Below the pieces are notes generated by a model. It saw nothing but the letters and a program-made list of their open reading frames with translations, was not told the DNA's origin and did not search any database. Of a stretch of 64,000 nucleotides of DNA, positions 22,870-36,200 are shown piece by piece; positions within the stretch are counted from its first letter, which is position 1, and each line of letters opens with the position of its first letter. The stretch lies in assembly GCA_029204225.1 (NCBI GenBank), contig CM055095.1, positions 75,657,672 through 75,721,671 of the forward strand. The letters run 5' to 3'. This DNA is from Diphasiastrum complanatum (Eukaryota > Streptophyta > Lycopodiopsida > Lycopodiales > Lycopodiaceae). Position numbers and translations under genes: made by a program.

Positions 22870-23117
22870 TTTCTTGGTTGAACGCATTGATTACATGCTT
22901 GGGTTTGAATGCATGTGATACGGTTCAAAAGTAACCTCCCTGGATTGTCTTATGACAGGCAGGACAAAACACTACAACAATTATCAAACTTTCTGCCTGA
23001 TTTTTGGGCATTGAACAAGAAAGCTATAAACCAAGAAGTGACCAAGAAGCCTAGTAACGGGCAGGAAACAGTTATGTAACTAGATAGACAGAAAAGGACC
23101 AGTAGATAGATCCTAGA
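22870..23117. other. Unassigned gap between R1 and copy B
   Basis: Short non-coding stretch. Nothing recognisable; the copy B protein match begins at about 23118. Confidence 0.35.
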
Positions 23118-24303
23118 AGAGGAATCTCTCTACACCGTCCTGAGCCAAATCGTGGAATCCTTTATAAAATTCCCGAGCACCTCGGTTGTGCCTTATGATT
23201 GTGCCTTATGACTGGCATACCTTCCTCCTTAATGAGCTGTGCATCGCCATCAAGCCCCAACATGCGTGATCACATCGCCACCGCCCCCCTGCTTTGTAAC
23301 TTTGTCTACGCACTTATTGAACAGAAAGTTCGGGGTTTTAACCATGCCACATCCTCTCCACCATTGTTCCATACACTAACTTTGTTCCACTTTCCGTCGC
23401 CTCTACATCCACTCTTCCCGCAATTACTGACTCACCGGCCCACAAATGAATGTGTGGCGCTGCCTCGACTTCAACCAGCCCTCCTGCCACCCGACAATGC
23501 TCCGCACCAATGCGCCTTGCATATGCTTCTTCCACAACCATTGCTTTCACTTTAGTTCAACCATTCACTACCACCACCACTTCTGCTCCTATCACTCTCA
23601 TTCCTCCACCTTCCACAACAACTCTTGCATCTTCCACTCCTACCATCACCATCGCATCTTCCATACCTCCTGCATCCACTTCCACCTCACTTCTCAATAT
23701 CAACCCCCTTGATTCACAGCTCTCTCTCGATGCTCTCACTTGGATGAATATCGTTAATTTCACACCTCTTTCATCTCCCTCCATCTTCGACACCACTCTC
23801 CAGTTCCCCTCCTTTCCTGATCATTCTATTTTTTGAGCAATCCATCCTCACACCTCTTCACACCACCGTCACTCCTCTCACACCTCTCTCAGATCCAACT
23901 CAACAAGTTACCGAGGGTGACAAACTGTTGCTTGATGATGCATTCATGTGGACAACATATGCAGCATCACCTAACCGTGTTGATCCCACCGCACTTGATG
24001 GCATGACAATGCCAGAGAAGCTGATTGAAGATGACGACGACGGCGTGCAGATCATCCGGGCAACATCTCATCAAGCCCTAGCATGTAGCACCTTACTAGC
24101 CATGCCCACATACATGACATCGGCCTACCAAATCTTGGGCACTTTTGTCCAAGAGTGGTAGCAGCCCAAACCAGATTGGACGGCCGAGTATTGGAACTAG
24201 CTACAAGCAACATGTAGCTACGAGCCGAAATAACCCAGCTCTAGCATGACTTGCTAATAGCCCAACAACATGAGCAGACAGAGAAGTCCGAGGTGCTAAA
24301 ACT
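23118..24303 (+). pseudogene. Copy B, 5' part: FAVGP-domain family protein
   Basis: The frame resembles copy A from the VESH-type segment onward (LSQIVESFIKFPSTSVVPYD, then AIKP, and APLLCNFVYALIEQKVRGF aligning with copy A's VGPLLSTLIVTLLEQKVWGF). A long Pro/Ser/Thr/His-rich linker (23340-23840), an acidic block (LIEDDDDGVQ near 24030) and the start of a Gln-rich coiled coil follow. Frame shifts and TAG codons break it. It is interrupted at 24303 by Copia-3; the coiled coil resumes at 28497. The first part of the domain is missing, so the copy is truncated on the left. Confidence 0.6.
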
Positions 24304-24365
24304 TGTTGGATTTATTTCCTCTACTCTCCTAAATCCCATTTTAATCTGCCTCCATTCATGTTGCA
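24304..24365 (+). repeat. Copia-3 5' LTR remnant
   Basis: 62 bp aligning with the first 62 bp of the 3' LTR at 27354 with about eight differences, then joined directly to gag sequence by a deletion. Confidence 0.85.
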
Positions 24366-27348
24366 GGAAGACACGCGGAGGAATGAAGCAACAAGTTCCT
24401 TAGTTGATTCTCACGCCTTATACACCAACAAGAGCACGACTAAGCAGAAGAAGAAGAAAGGCCCAAAGCAATCAAAGCCATACCAGAAACCAGCTCAGCA
24501 CAAAGAATTGTTGAATCTGTAGACAAAGAAGAAGCTGTTTTGTAGATACTACAAGCGAAACAACCACAAAATTCAAGATTGCCAGTCATTGCTTTTTTGC
24601 CTCTAGTCAGGCGCTCAGTACTTCTATTCATTCAAATAAAAGTTTACTTTGGCATTATAGACTTGGTCATTTGAATCATGCTGTTGTACAACAAATGTCT
24701 AGACAATCTATTGTTCTTGATCTTGACTATCCTCGCGAAAAAGTCGAGTTACCTATTTGTCATGATTGTCTAGTTGGTAAACAGACTAGGAAGCCATTTA
24801 GATCAAGCCATTAGCACATTGCTTGAGGATTGCTAGACGTTGTACATTTAGACATTTGTGGCCCGATGAAAAATCCTTCATTGAAGGATGCCAAGTATTT
24901 CATAACCTTTATTGATGAATTTTCTAGAAGGACCATGGTGTATTTTATAAAGAAAAAATCAGAAGCCTTCAACTGCTTTAAAATCTTCAAGGAGCGTGCA
25001 GAAAAGGAGACTGGACAGACAATCAAGGCCCTCAGATCAGACAATGGTGGAGAATATATCTCTATCGAGTTTAAGGAGTACTGCCAAAGCCAAGGCATTG
25101 AGCAGGAATTCATCACTTCTTACAGTCCTCAGTCTAATGGCCTAGCCGAGAGGAAGAACCGTACCCTAGTTGAATCTACCAAATGTATGTTATCGCATGC
25201 ATCGTTGCCCAAGAATTTTTGGACTGAAGCTATCTCCATTGCAGCTTACATCTAAAACATATGTTCGACCAAGGCCCTCTCAGGCAAGACACCCCACGGG
25301 GTGTGGATAGGCTCTAAGCCTTCTTTGAAAAACCTAATAGTGTTTGGATGCATTGCCTACGCGCAGATCCCAAAGGACACGAGGAAGAAATTGGACTTCC
25401 AAGGTATCAAGACCATCCTGATCGGATATAATTCATCTGATAATACTTATAAGCTGTATAATCCTGATACCCAGCAAATCTTATATAGCCAGAATACAAT
25501 TTTTATTGAGGATTAGTCCGTTGACCTCAAAGTCAAGGACATTGCTCAAGGAGAACCTTCATCACCTGCCACTGACACGACATTCTGAGCTTCTAGCTTA
25601 GGCGTGTCCATTGTCGACCCACTTTGAGACAACGAATCAGATGAAGATGTTGCTGCTACCCAGCAACAAGTCCCAAGAGCGGTTCATCAGTTGAATCCTC
25701 CCAGAAAATCAAGCCGAGTGCGCACACAACCCACAAGGTATGCTCCTGAGTCTTCCTGTCTCTTAATACAGGAACCACCGACAGTTGAAAAGGCACCTAG
25801 CCAACCAGACTCTGATCTCTGGAGAGAAGCTATGGACAGAGAGTATTCCTCTTTGATCAAGAACCAGACATGGTCCTTAGTCAAAGCTCCTATGGGCTGC
25901 AACATCATTGATTGCAAATGGATCTTTAAGATCAAATACAATGCCAACGGAGCAATTGATCGAAGGAAGGGCGCAAGACTAGTAGCACGAGGATTCACCC
26001 AGATCTTGAATGTTGACTACAGCGAGACTTTCAGTCCAGTAGTCAAACATTTGTCGATCCGAATGAACCTATCTTATGCTGCGCTGTCGACCTCGAAGTG
26101 CATCAACTTGATGTACAAATAGCCTATCTGAATGGAGTTATACAAGAAGATATCTACATGATCCAGCCCAAAGGATACGTTTTGTAAGGTATGAAGAATC
26201 ATGTTTGTAAACTCCACAAAGCATTGTATGGCTTGAAACACTCTGCTAGAGCTTGGTTTCAGAGGATCAACACATTCCTCATTGAACAAGGATTTAAACT
26301 TTGCAATGTCTATTCCAAGTTAGTGCAACAATCCTTCATTATCATCACCTTATACGTGGATGATACGTTGCTCTTCAACAACTATACCAATATGGTCAAG
26401 GATTTGAAGCAGATGTTGTTTTCAGAATTTGACATGACTGATCTGGATGAAGCTCTGTCTAAGAATTCAGATCCACATAGACAGAGCGAGACGACTGATT
26501 TACATCACTCAACAAAGGTATCTTCACAATGTTCTTAACAAATACAATCTAATGAATTTTAAATTAGCTCACTCACCGATGGATCCAGGCTTGCACTTGT
26601 CGAAGGACCAATGTCTCCAGACTAAGCAGGAAGAGGAGCAGATGAGAGAGTATCCTTATTGATCAATACTTGGATCTCTCATGTACGCAATGGTCTGTAC
26701 AAGACCGGATATCTCTTTTACAGTAAGCTCACTCAGCCAATACATGGTTAATCTTGGCATTACCCATTGGAAGGCTCTCATAAGAGTCATGAGATATATT
26801 CGAGCTACCATGGACCAGTGCATCTGCTATGAAGATGTCAGCAACGACAATCTTCATTAGCTCAATGGTTATTTTAATGCAAGCTGGGGAGGAGATGTAG
26901 ACAATCGTAAGTCCACATTTGGATTTACATTCTTCTTCAACAACGGTCATATCTCATGGAACAGTCGTAAGCAAACCTCTATCGCACTTTCTTCTACAGA
27001 AGTAGAGTATATTGCTGCTTCTCAATCCATTAAGGAGGCATTTTGGTTGAGAAATTTGTTGTCAGACATGAATCTGTATCAGTACAGCCCTACAATTTTA
27101 TTTAGTGATAATCAGAGTGCTATTGCCTTATCAGCCAACCCTAGATTTCGCTCTAGGAGTAAGCACATTGAAATCAGATATCACTATATCAGGGGCAAGG
27201 TTCTCATCAAAGAGGTGAGCTTAACGTATTGTAGAACGCATGACATGGTTGCAGATATTTTTATGAAAGCATTAAGTGTTAATGCACACAACAAATTTTG
27301 TGCATTGCTTAGTCTGAAGATCAAGGCATTCTCAGATCCAGATTAAGG
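24366..27348 (+). pseudogene. Copia-3 gag-pol remnant
   Basis: Order: Lys-rich gag tail with a damaged zinc knuckle (CRYYKRNNHKIQDC, Tyr in place of the second Cys); deletion of the protease; pre-integrase LWHYRLGHLNH; integrase with DICGP, RSDNGGEY and the Glu in NGLAERKNRT; RT with KWIFKIKYNANGAI and LYVDD near 26355; RNase H ending in SRSKHIEIRYHYIRGKV and a stop followed by the purine tract AAGGGGGGG. Stops occur at 24529, about 24812, about 25254, 25514 and elsewhere, plus frame shifts near 26090 and 26460. It cannot produce a working polyprotein. Confidence 0.9.
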
Positions 27349-27353
27349 GGGGG

Positions 27354-28491
27354 TGTTGGATTAATTTCCTCAACTCTTCTAAATCTCATTTTAATCTGCC
27401 TCCATTCATACTGCATATTTACTCACGTTGTCGCGCAATCTGCATATTTACATGTAGATTCTCACAGGCAAAGAAAAGGCGAAAAACGTGACACTGTGTT
27501 TTTACACATGATTTGTGACAGGCGAAAAAGACGACACTGCCTTACAAAATGTCGAAGGTGCCCTAGGAAAAGTTAAGACACCTTGTAAATCAGTCCTAAG
27601 GCATTTTGTCAAAGTGTCGCATTTTTTGCATCTTCACCAACGTTCATTTTAGTGAAAGCTAACATTGCGGCCTTCTCATGCTCATCCCATGCAACTGTGC
27701 AATCAGATTTGACAACGACTACAGCCACTCACGATCTCCTACAGACAGTACATCCACTTTGAACTTTCGTCATCTGCACACCTGTGAAATTATGTATATG
27801 GGTTGTATACCATCTGTGCAATAATGAGCGAACAATGTGTGAAAATTTAGCATCAGAAACTAATCAGAGATAGATGAAGTAGATGTCTTGTGCATTGATT
27901 CTTTATTGTCAGTTATAAGATTTCATTCCTTCACAGATTGGATTAGCTTTGTAGAACACACGGCTTCGTCCGCTATTGTCTTGTGCTCTATCACATTATT
28001 GACGTGTATATTTGATATACTTAATATGATAACAATTCTTTGTTCTACGTTCAGATCTGTGTCAATATTGCTATGCTTATCATTATTCATTCTGTCTGAC
28101 TTTTCTAGTTGCTCAATTTGGTAATCTGTTTTAGCACAACTAATGTTTAGTCTTTTATTTCGCAAATCGTTTGTGACTGATTATCAGTTGAGCTCTGTCT
28201 AGCTCTTCGTGAATCATTCGCGACAGATAATTTTTCTAGTTGTTTGCGACAAATTATTCTTCTGGTGTTTTACTAAAGTTTGGCTAAGTAATCAAGAACG
28301 ACCATGATTTTGATCACTACCATTCTGATCGTTCTGATAGGCGTAGTCATTCTTAGGGAAAGAGTTATATAGCTCATTCCACTGTGCACGAACACATTCC
28401 ATTTGAGTTTTGTTTCTCATTCGTGTTCATCTTTCTTTCGAGCTATTTTTCGTTTTTCACACACTCTCGTCTCATTGTCTCTCTCCCAACA
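27354..28491 (+). repeat. Copia-3 3' LTR
   Basis: About 1138 bp from TGTTGGA to CCAACA, directly after a G-rich purine tract and before the AAACT TSD. Longer than the other LTRs in the window and without the TTCACACGTGTGAA palindrome. Confidence 0.85.
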
Positions 28492-28496
28492 AAACT

Positions 28497-28860
28497 GAAA
28501 AACACGAAGAAGGTATCCAAGGGTACATCAAGGCCCTCACTAAAGCTTCAAAGGATGCTCAACTCAAGGCCTAGGAGATCCAACACCAAGTCGCACAAAG
28601 CCTAGCCCTGCTCCAGACACAACTTTCAGTGCTCAAAATAGAAAACACACGCTTGGGAGTAGAGGTGACGACCCTACAAGCAGTGAAAACAGCCTAGTTA
28701 GCTCAACCGACACATGCCAACAGACCACTTAGCCAAGCCGAGATGGATCTACTCACGCAACAAGTGAAGGTCTACCGTCAAACCTTCAACAAATACCAGG
28801 CTGAATTTGACAATTCTCGACGGAGTGCAATGCAAGAACTGACATAGGGCTAAAAGCATG
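28497..28860 (+). pseudogene. Copy B, 3' part: coiled coil
   Basis: Resumes copy B after Copia-3. Readable segments (QSLALLQTQLSVLKIENTRLG, RPLSQAEMDLLTQQVKVYR) match copy A (EIENQRLGAEVQTLQQEK, RPLTQHEMDFLTKQVELYR). One TAG replaces a probable Gln or Trp codon. The match ends near 28850. Confidence 0.65.
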
Positions 28861-29103
28861 GTTTGGTGGTACAACATGGACTGTCAAGGACACTACCTTT
28901 TTTGAATACAAATGCACTCAAAAAAATGTTTATTGTTGAACATTCTAAATTGGGTCCACTAGAGATATGAAGAGACTATGACTGTTTGTAATAGATTTGT
29001 AGCTATGTAATTGTAATAATTGCTTAATAATTACTTCTGTTGTGGGACAGCAGGTCGCCGACTTCTCTCTCTCTCTCTCTTGCTCTCACTCTCTCACAAT
29101 CTA

Positions 29104-29565
<462 letters not shown>

Positions 29566-30438
29566 TCAAAGATCAGTTTCAATAGTGCAAAAGATCATCA
29601 TTACCAAAAAAACGAAAATCCAAAAAAAAAGGACTTGAGTGTCGTCAAGAAGATGTACTGAATGCCTGACAACACTCTTTCTTCCAATCCTCAGTCGGCA
29701 TATATCTTTTTTGTTGGGGGACACTCGAGTTTCTAAGCTCCAAAAGGCATACACTAGTATCTTGATCTGAGTCGTGATTATGCTACCTCTAGGCAATTGT
29801 CTCTGATAGACACTCAAGGGTAGAACCTCCTCATCGTCCTTAATGTTAAGGCAAGAACTGGCTGCAACAATATTTCTACGATGAACACCCAAAGCACCTG
29901 CAATTCTCGAATAAGGGAGATTCGTTGTGCCATCAGCTTTATTTAGTACCATCACAAGCAAAGATCTCTTCACAAAGAGTTCATTCGCCGAGTGGGGCAC
30001 TTTAATTTGACTGAGGGTGTTATGGATGTTAGAAACAATATTACTTTCAAGAGCATTAGATGATATTTGCAGCTCCCGAAAAGTTGGTTAGTTCATGAAA
30101 TATCTCCTTCTGAATACCTACTGAAAATTGTTGTGTATGTCTTCGCCAATATTTTGTCGTAGCTAAATAGATTTGTTTTCTTGTTTTGACATCATCTACT
30201 AAACGTTGATCTCCAAGCCTCCAAATTTTTCTTTCAATCTCTATTCCCATTTTTTACCAGCCCAATAGTCCCTCATTGCAACTTTGTCGGCGTAGTGACG
30301 AGGTTCCATGCTGGGATCACTTGCGCACATCTCATGCATTGTAGGAAAAACTGTTGGAAAATCCAGAATTGAATCTGTGAAATATATATTATGGCCCTGA
30401 AAACTATCCATGCTGGAATTGTCTGCTATTCTACGCAC
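29566..30438 (-). pseudogene. T1: N-terminal part of a transposase-like protein
   Basis: Read on the minus strand from 30438 downward, three frames join through two frame shifts (near 30245 and 30075). The protein includes RQIYLATTKYW-type basic helices, a possible helix-turn-helix (RIAGALGVHRRNIVAAS) and the block SPNKKDICRLRIGRKS..HSVHLLDDTQ. From memory, a 'SPNKKD..R.RIG....H..H.L...Q' block occurs in uncharacterised predicted proteins of animals and early land plants that also carry the motifs seen in T2; I cannot name the family. T1 lacks everything beyond this block, and T2 lacks the N-terminus, so the two cannot be aligned directly. A DNA-binding role for this part is inferred only. 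Confidence 0.5.
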
Positions 30439-30882
30439 AGACTAATTGATCTGACAAAGAGCTCAATCAAACAGATCACGATTTGCAAGAAAGACGTGGA
30501 TCAGCCACAACGTGATTAGAAAGAGCACGATCAACAAGAAAGAGGTATATCAGACCAATACTGAGAGATCTTGCGAATGCAATCAGAGAGAGAGCTAGAG
30601 CCGGAGATCTTTCAAACGCAAGGAGAGAGAGAGAGACTATTAGAGTGTCTCTTCAACTAGTGTGCTTGGATCCGATATTGGTATGGACATGCAAAGTAGA
30701 GAGAATATAAGAACTTTTAGAGGGAGATTTCGAAGAGAGTGATTGTTCAAACAAACAGAGATCAGTAATGTGAAAACTATGAAGCCTCAAAACTCTGAAT
30801 GGCAGTACTAGACACTATCTGGTGTGATTTGCAGTATCCCAAACAAACAGATGAGAGATTTCTTGACACAACTCTCTGACAA
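30439..30882. other. Gap between T1 and Gypsy-2
   Basis: Non-coding; GA-rich near 30580-30640. It may hold the upstream region of T1 on the minus strand. No promoter element is clear. Confidence 0.35.
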
Positions 30883-32589
30883 ATGGCACTTTTCACAAAG
30901 CCAAATATCAGTATGTTGTCTTATATAGTAGGGCAGACCACTACGACATCCACCACTATTGCATCAACGAATGTCAATGCTACTGCAGAAATGATGCTCA
31001 ATGAGTTTGAGAAATCCGGAAAGAACCAGCAGAAACAGATGGAAAAGTTGCAGTCGCAATTTGATGAGAAGATCAAAGCCTTGGAAGATTTTCATGGACA
31101 AGCGAACAAGGAACCTGAGAAGCTTGCAAAGACTTTTTCTACCAGGGAAAATGTTTGGTGTTCTATTTGTATAGGAAATCACATAGTGAATAAGTGTCCT
31201 CAATTGAAAAAACGAATGGGAATCAGTATATGCCATTTGTGTGATTCGTCTGATCATGAGACTGCTTTTTGCAACTTCAATCCCTGGATAATTCAACAAC
31301 GGTATGCCCAAATGGGATATCGAGAACCACATTATGGAGGAAATACGGCAGCTAGACCTTGTCAATCTGCTCTTGGATACCCGGAACGATTAGCCTTACC
31401 TGCCCCACCAAAGCACCTCGCTCCTCTCGCCAATTTGATGGAACTAGAACCTTATAGAAGTGTCGAGCAATGGAACTATGGTAATGATCAAGAAGGTGGA
31501 TCTTCAGAACAATATGCTATTTATGTTGCCACACAACAACAAGCATCTAGAAACTAGACCAGAGTGCCACTTGGATGCTTTGCATTTGGAGAAAATCACA
31601 GAGTTGCAGAATGTCCAAATAAAGAAAAATTTGTACCATTTTGTCATGACTATGGTTATGGGCATTGCTATAAGGAAGCTCCAGCAAAACCGAAGTCACC
31701 ACCGGCTGCAACTCCTGTAAATATAAAAACAATCAAGCAAAGACTAGTAGCTCAGAATAAACCAAGTGTACCCTTGATGGTGGTCACCAAAGCCAGAAGC
31801 AGAAAGAACCGGTAGCAGATCCAGTACCTGCTGATTCTATACCATTAACTGATATACCAGCATCATCTAGAGTCTATCCAAATCTTCATATAGAAAAAAG
31901 AAGATATCAGGATATGAGGCAATGGATTAAACATCTACAAGAAGAAGAGAAGCTTGAAGCTGCTAGAGCAACAACCGAAGTTCGTTCTTCACCATTGCAG
32001 CCACTGGAAAATTCACATACTAATATGAATGTTCAGTTGCATCATCATGAAGAACCCTTCAAGATGACTGAACCAGAAGCACCGCAAACAGAACTGCTCA
32101 TGAATATTTTGTCTAGTAAAATCAATATTGCATTGGGAGAGTTCTTGAAGTTGGTTTACTGATGAGCAGATTCTAAATCATATGGATCCGACCAGATTTG
32201 GAGTGCGTAATATTCCTGATGAACCAACAATAAAACCGCCAAAAGTAGTTATATTGAAGGAAGGCAGGATCACAGGATCAACGACAAAGAAACAAGCCAA
32301 GCAACATTATAATACAGTCCTGAAATGGGAAAATCCTCCTCAAAAGATTGATTCAAAGAATGTGCCACCCTTACTGGATAAAGGCAAAGGAAAAGTCAAG
32401 GATGATTCTACAAGTCAGAGTTCTAGCAAGACATCATCAACTAGGAAGTCTTCACCTTCAAAGAAGAGTTTATCTTCTTAGAAGTCATCACCTCCATGAT
32501 CAATTCCTACTAATAAGGCTAAGCGAAGATCCAAGACAAGTCCTTTTGACAAAGACCAAGCATATGTAGTCCAACATGATATGCCCGAA
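30883..32589 (+). pseudogene. Gypsy-2 gag region, split by Copia-2
   Basis: The 224-codon frame at 30883-31557 has a Gln/Lys-rich coiled segment (EKSGKNQQKQMEKLQSQFDE) and two Cys/His knuckles, WCSICIGNHIVNKC and ICHLCDSSDHETAFC. After a TAG the same frame continues to 31815 with further Cys/His clusters. A frame shift leads to charged, Pro-rich frames at 31914-32162 and 32182-32481. The frame then runs to the Copia-2 target site (DMPE). The N-terminal gag is missing; similarity to Gypsy-1 starts at the coiled segment. No protease motif was recognised. Confidence 0.7.
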
Positions 32590-33244
32590 TGTGAAAAATA
32601 CAGATCCTAAGTGGATCTAAACTCCAAGATCATTGGCTTGAATGCTTGCACTCCAAACTACATAAGCTAGGAATTGGCAACACATTCTATGCTACCTAGA
32701 ATGCAAAGAACTTGATCAAAAAGCATTTATCACAAATGGAAACTTCCATAAACATCAAGTGCGGCCCAAAATAGCATTATAGAGTCCATAATACATCAGC
32801 CTACCACTTTTGGAAAGCACCTAAGATCATACACAATAGCTTGAAGACAATACACACAACAATGCTCTCAATGGAGGAAGAAACAATGACAATGATCTAT
32901 TGATCTCAATGAAGCATACAAAAGGTTTCTCCAACCTGTTCTCCACGACTTCCCTACTATTTATGGATGAGGAAGATGACTCTCTCTCCTCTCTCTAGAA
33001 GGTACTTGACCCTAGATATTCCCTATATAGGAAAAATAGCTAAAAATGGCTTATATGACCAAAATACATCAAAATGGTCTCATTTTGAAGGGTATGAAGT
33101 TTGACACTTCATCATACTGAAAAAATACAGTAAATAAAAACATTGTGGCCTGGTTCACACGTGTGAAACTCCAGAACCAAAACTATTTACAATTTTAGCC
33201 AATTTAGGCCTCAAACTAGCTAGGAAATGTTGACAATTTTCACA
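32590..33244 (-). repeat. Copia-2 3' LTR
   Basis: 655 bp, same sequence as 37805-38459 by eye. The palindrome TTCACACGTGTGAA is at 33154-33167, about 80 bp from the U3 end, and a TATATA run at 33024-33029 lies downstream of it in element orientation. Confidence 0.95.
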
Positions 33245-36200
33245 CTCCCTCTTCAACATTGGATGCTAGTTTCAACATAGTCTTTGAGCACATTCCAAGA
33301 TTAGATCTATGCATTAAATATAGGTCCTTTCCCAATGGTTTGGTGAAGATATCAGCCACACACTCCTTTGAAGAGACATGTTGAAGCTCCACCTCTTTGG
33401 CAATGACTTGATCTCTCACAAAATGGTGAGCAATCTCAATGTGCTTGCTCCTTGCATGAAAAACAGGATTGCTTGCCAAGCTTTGGGCTGAAAGGTTATC
33501 ACAAAGTATGATTGGAGTCTTCTCTGGTTCCAGCAAGTGAAGATCCAATAACATCCTCTTGATCCAAAGAATCTCCTTGGTGCATGTTGTTAATGCCTTG
33601 TACTCGGCTTCGGTGGAAGATAGAGAGATAGTTGGTTGCTTCTTTGATAGCCATGAGACCACTCCATCTCCAAGATAGATTGCAAAGGCACTTGTTGACT
33701 TCCTATCCATTTGATCACCTGCAAAATTCATAACAAAGTTTTGAGAAAGTAAGAAGGAATTGAGCTTAGCATACCAACTCCTTGGTGCTTGCTTTAGCCC
33801 ATACAAACTCTTTTGGAGATAGCACACATGATTAGGCTCATCATGTGAAACATAGCCCTCGGGTTGCTCCATGTAAATATCTTCTTCAAGATCACCATTC
33901 AAGAAGGCATTAGTAACATCCATTTGCCACATATCCCAATCATAAAGAGTTGCAAGAGAGATTAGGATTCGAATAGTTACCATCTTTGCCACGGGTGCAA
34001 AGGTCTCATCATAGTCAATACCATATTCTTGAGCATACCCCTTTGCCACCAACCTTGCCTTGTACTTGTTGATTGATCCATCTTGATTTGTCTTGATCTT
34101 GAAGATCCACTTACAACCAATTGCCTTCTTGTCCTTTGGAAGCTTTACCAACCTCCATGTGTTGCTTTTGATGAGTGCTTGATGCTCATGATCCATGGCT
34201 TGGATCCATTCCTTCTTTTGAATTGCTTCACCTACACAAGTTGGTTCATCAAAAGAGGTAAGAAAAGCAAAGTTAGAGTTGTCCACCACTTGCTTTCCTT
34301 TTTCATCATAGGTTAGCCTTGATGGCTTAGCCCTTTGCCTTTGAGTCTTCCTTGAAGTTTGCTTTGGAGTGGCATCTCCATCTTCATCCAAGACATCTTG
34401 CACATCATGATGATTAGTAGGCACATCAACATCAACATCAACAACATTGGAAACATTCTCTTCATGAAAGATGACATCCCTACTTATGACAACTTTCTTT
34501 GTAGAAGGAATGTACACTTTGTAAGCCTTGCTTACTTCACTATAGCCAACAAACACACCCTTCTTTGATGAAGGATCTTCTTTAGTTCTATCATCAAGTG
34601 TGATATTGACAAAACATGTACATCCAAAGATCCTACAATGCTTGACACTCGGCCTTCTACCATAAAGAACCTCATGAGGAGTTTTACCATCCAAGGAAGC
34701 ACTTGTCCATCTATTACATAGATAGTTAGCACATGCTAAAGCTTCCCCCCAAAAAGACTTAGCAAGATTAGCATGTAGTCTCATTGCCTTGGCACATTCA
34801 CAAAGGGTTCTATTCTTCCTCTCGGCCACTCCATTCTGTTGTGGAGTCCTAGGACTAGACATCTCCCTCTTAATCCCATGTGCTATACAAAAGTCTTTGA
34901 ACCTATTTGAGGTGTATTCCCCTCCATTATCAGATCTTAAGCATTTGATCTTTGTATTGAATTGGTTTTCCATTTCATTCTTGAACTTGACAATTGCAGC
35001 AAACACTTCATCCTTACTTTTAAGAAGATAGATCCAAGTATACCTACTAAAGTCATCAATGAAAGTTGCATACATCTTTGCCCCACCATTGCTAGTTGTA
35101 CTAGAAGAATGAATATCAGAATGCACAAGTTGAAAAGCTTCTTTAGATCTAGAAGTAGATCTAGAATAAGCAAGTCTATGAGATTTGGACAAGGCACAAT
35201 GTTCACAAACACTATTGTTTGCAACAAGACTTTTAGGGAGACCAAGAACAAGCTCTTTCTTTGCCATTACCTCCAAAGATTTGAAGTTGGGATGGCCCAA
35301 CCTCTTGTGCCAAACTTCTTGGTTTGTCAATTGATCCCTAGCCATACATCCTTCATGATTAGAGATCACACATGCATCAAGCTTGAAAAGTTTACCATGC
35401 CTCCTACCTTGAGCAATCAAGGATCCACATTTACTTATCAAACATGCATCTCCAATGAACTCCACATCAAGTCCTTTGTCAATCATTTGACTTACACTAA
35501 GCAAATTCTTAGTGATTGAAGGAATGTACAAAACATTTTCAAGATTTGCTTTCCTATTTGTTGAAAGGGAAATAGGAATAGTGCCTATGCCTTTGATGTC
35601 ACATTGACCATCATTTGCAGTGTAGATGATGTTACCTTCTCCCTCATAAGACAATAAGGATGTAAAGTATTCCTTATGTCTTGTCATGTGAGATGAGGCT
35701 CCACTATCAATCCACCAAGGATCATTATCATCTATGTTGGCTAACAAACTTGAAGTCATAACAAGTGATTCACATGTGTTATGTTCTTCCTCATCTATTG
35801 TAAGATTTCCTTGCCTCTCTCCTTGCTCTCTTTTCTTCTTATAACATTCATTTGCAAAATGACCTTTTATCCCACAATAAAAGCACTTGAACTTTGACTT
35901 ATTGTTCTTAGTAGAAGAGGAAGAGGAAGAGTGATCATCATGATCAAAGTTACCACCTTTGGACCATTTCCCTTTGCCTTTACCTTTGCCCTTGAATTTG
36001 CCTTTTGTGAAGAAAGCCTCTTCACCTCCACCTTGCAAGGATGCACCATCAAGCTTTGATTGCAACCTATGTTCTTCAGCCAATAAGATTTCTTGCAAGT
36101 CAACCACACTTGGCAAGACTTTTTGAATGGCAAAACTTTGCACAAGGTTAGCATGTTCATTTAGCAAACCATTCAACATAACTTGGACTATTTCACCATC

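Larger units (their letters stand above)
24304..28491 (+). mobile_element. Copia-3: internally deleted LTR retrotransposon in copy B
   Basis: Flanked by the 5-bp TSD AAACT at 24299-24303 and 28492-28496. It starts TGTTGGATTTATTTCC and ends CCCAACA. The 5' LTR has lost all but its first 62 bases along with the primer site and N-terminal gag, while the 3' LTR is about 1138 bp. Copy B reads through if the element and one TSD are removed. Its pol differs from Copia-1 and resembles the RT at 60.8 kb. Confidence 0.9.
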
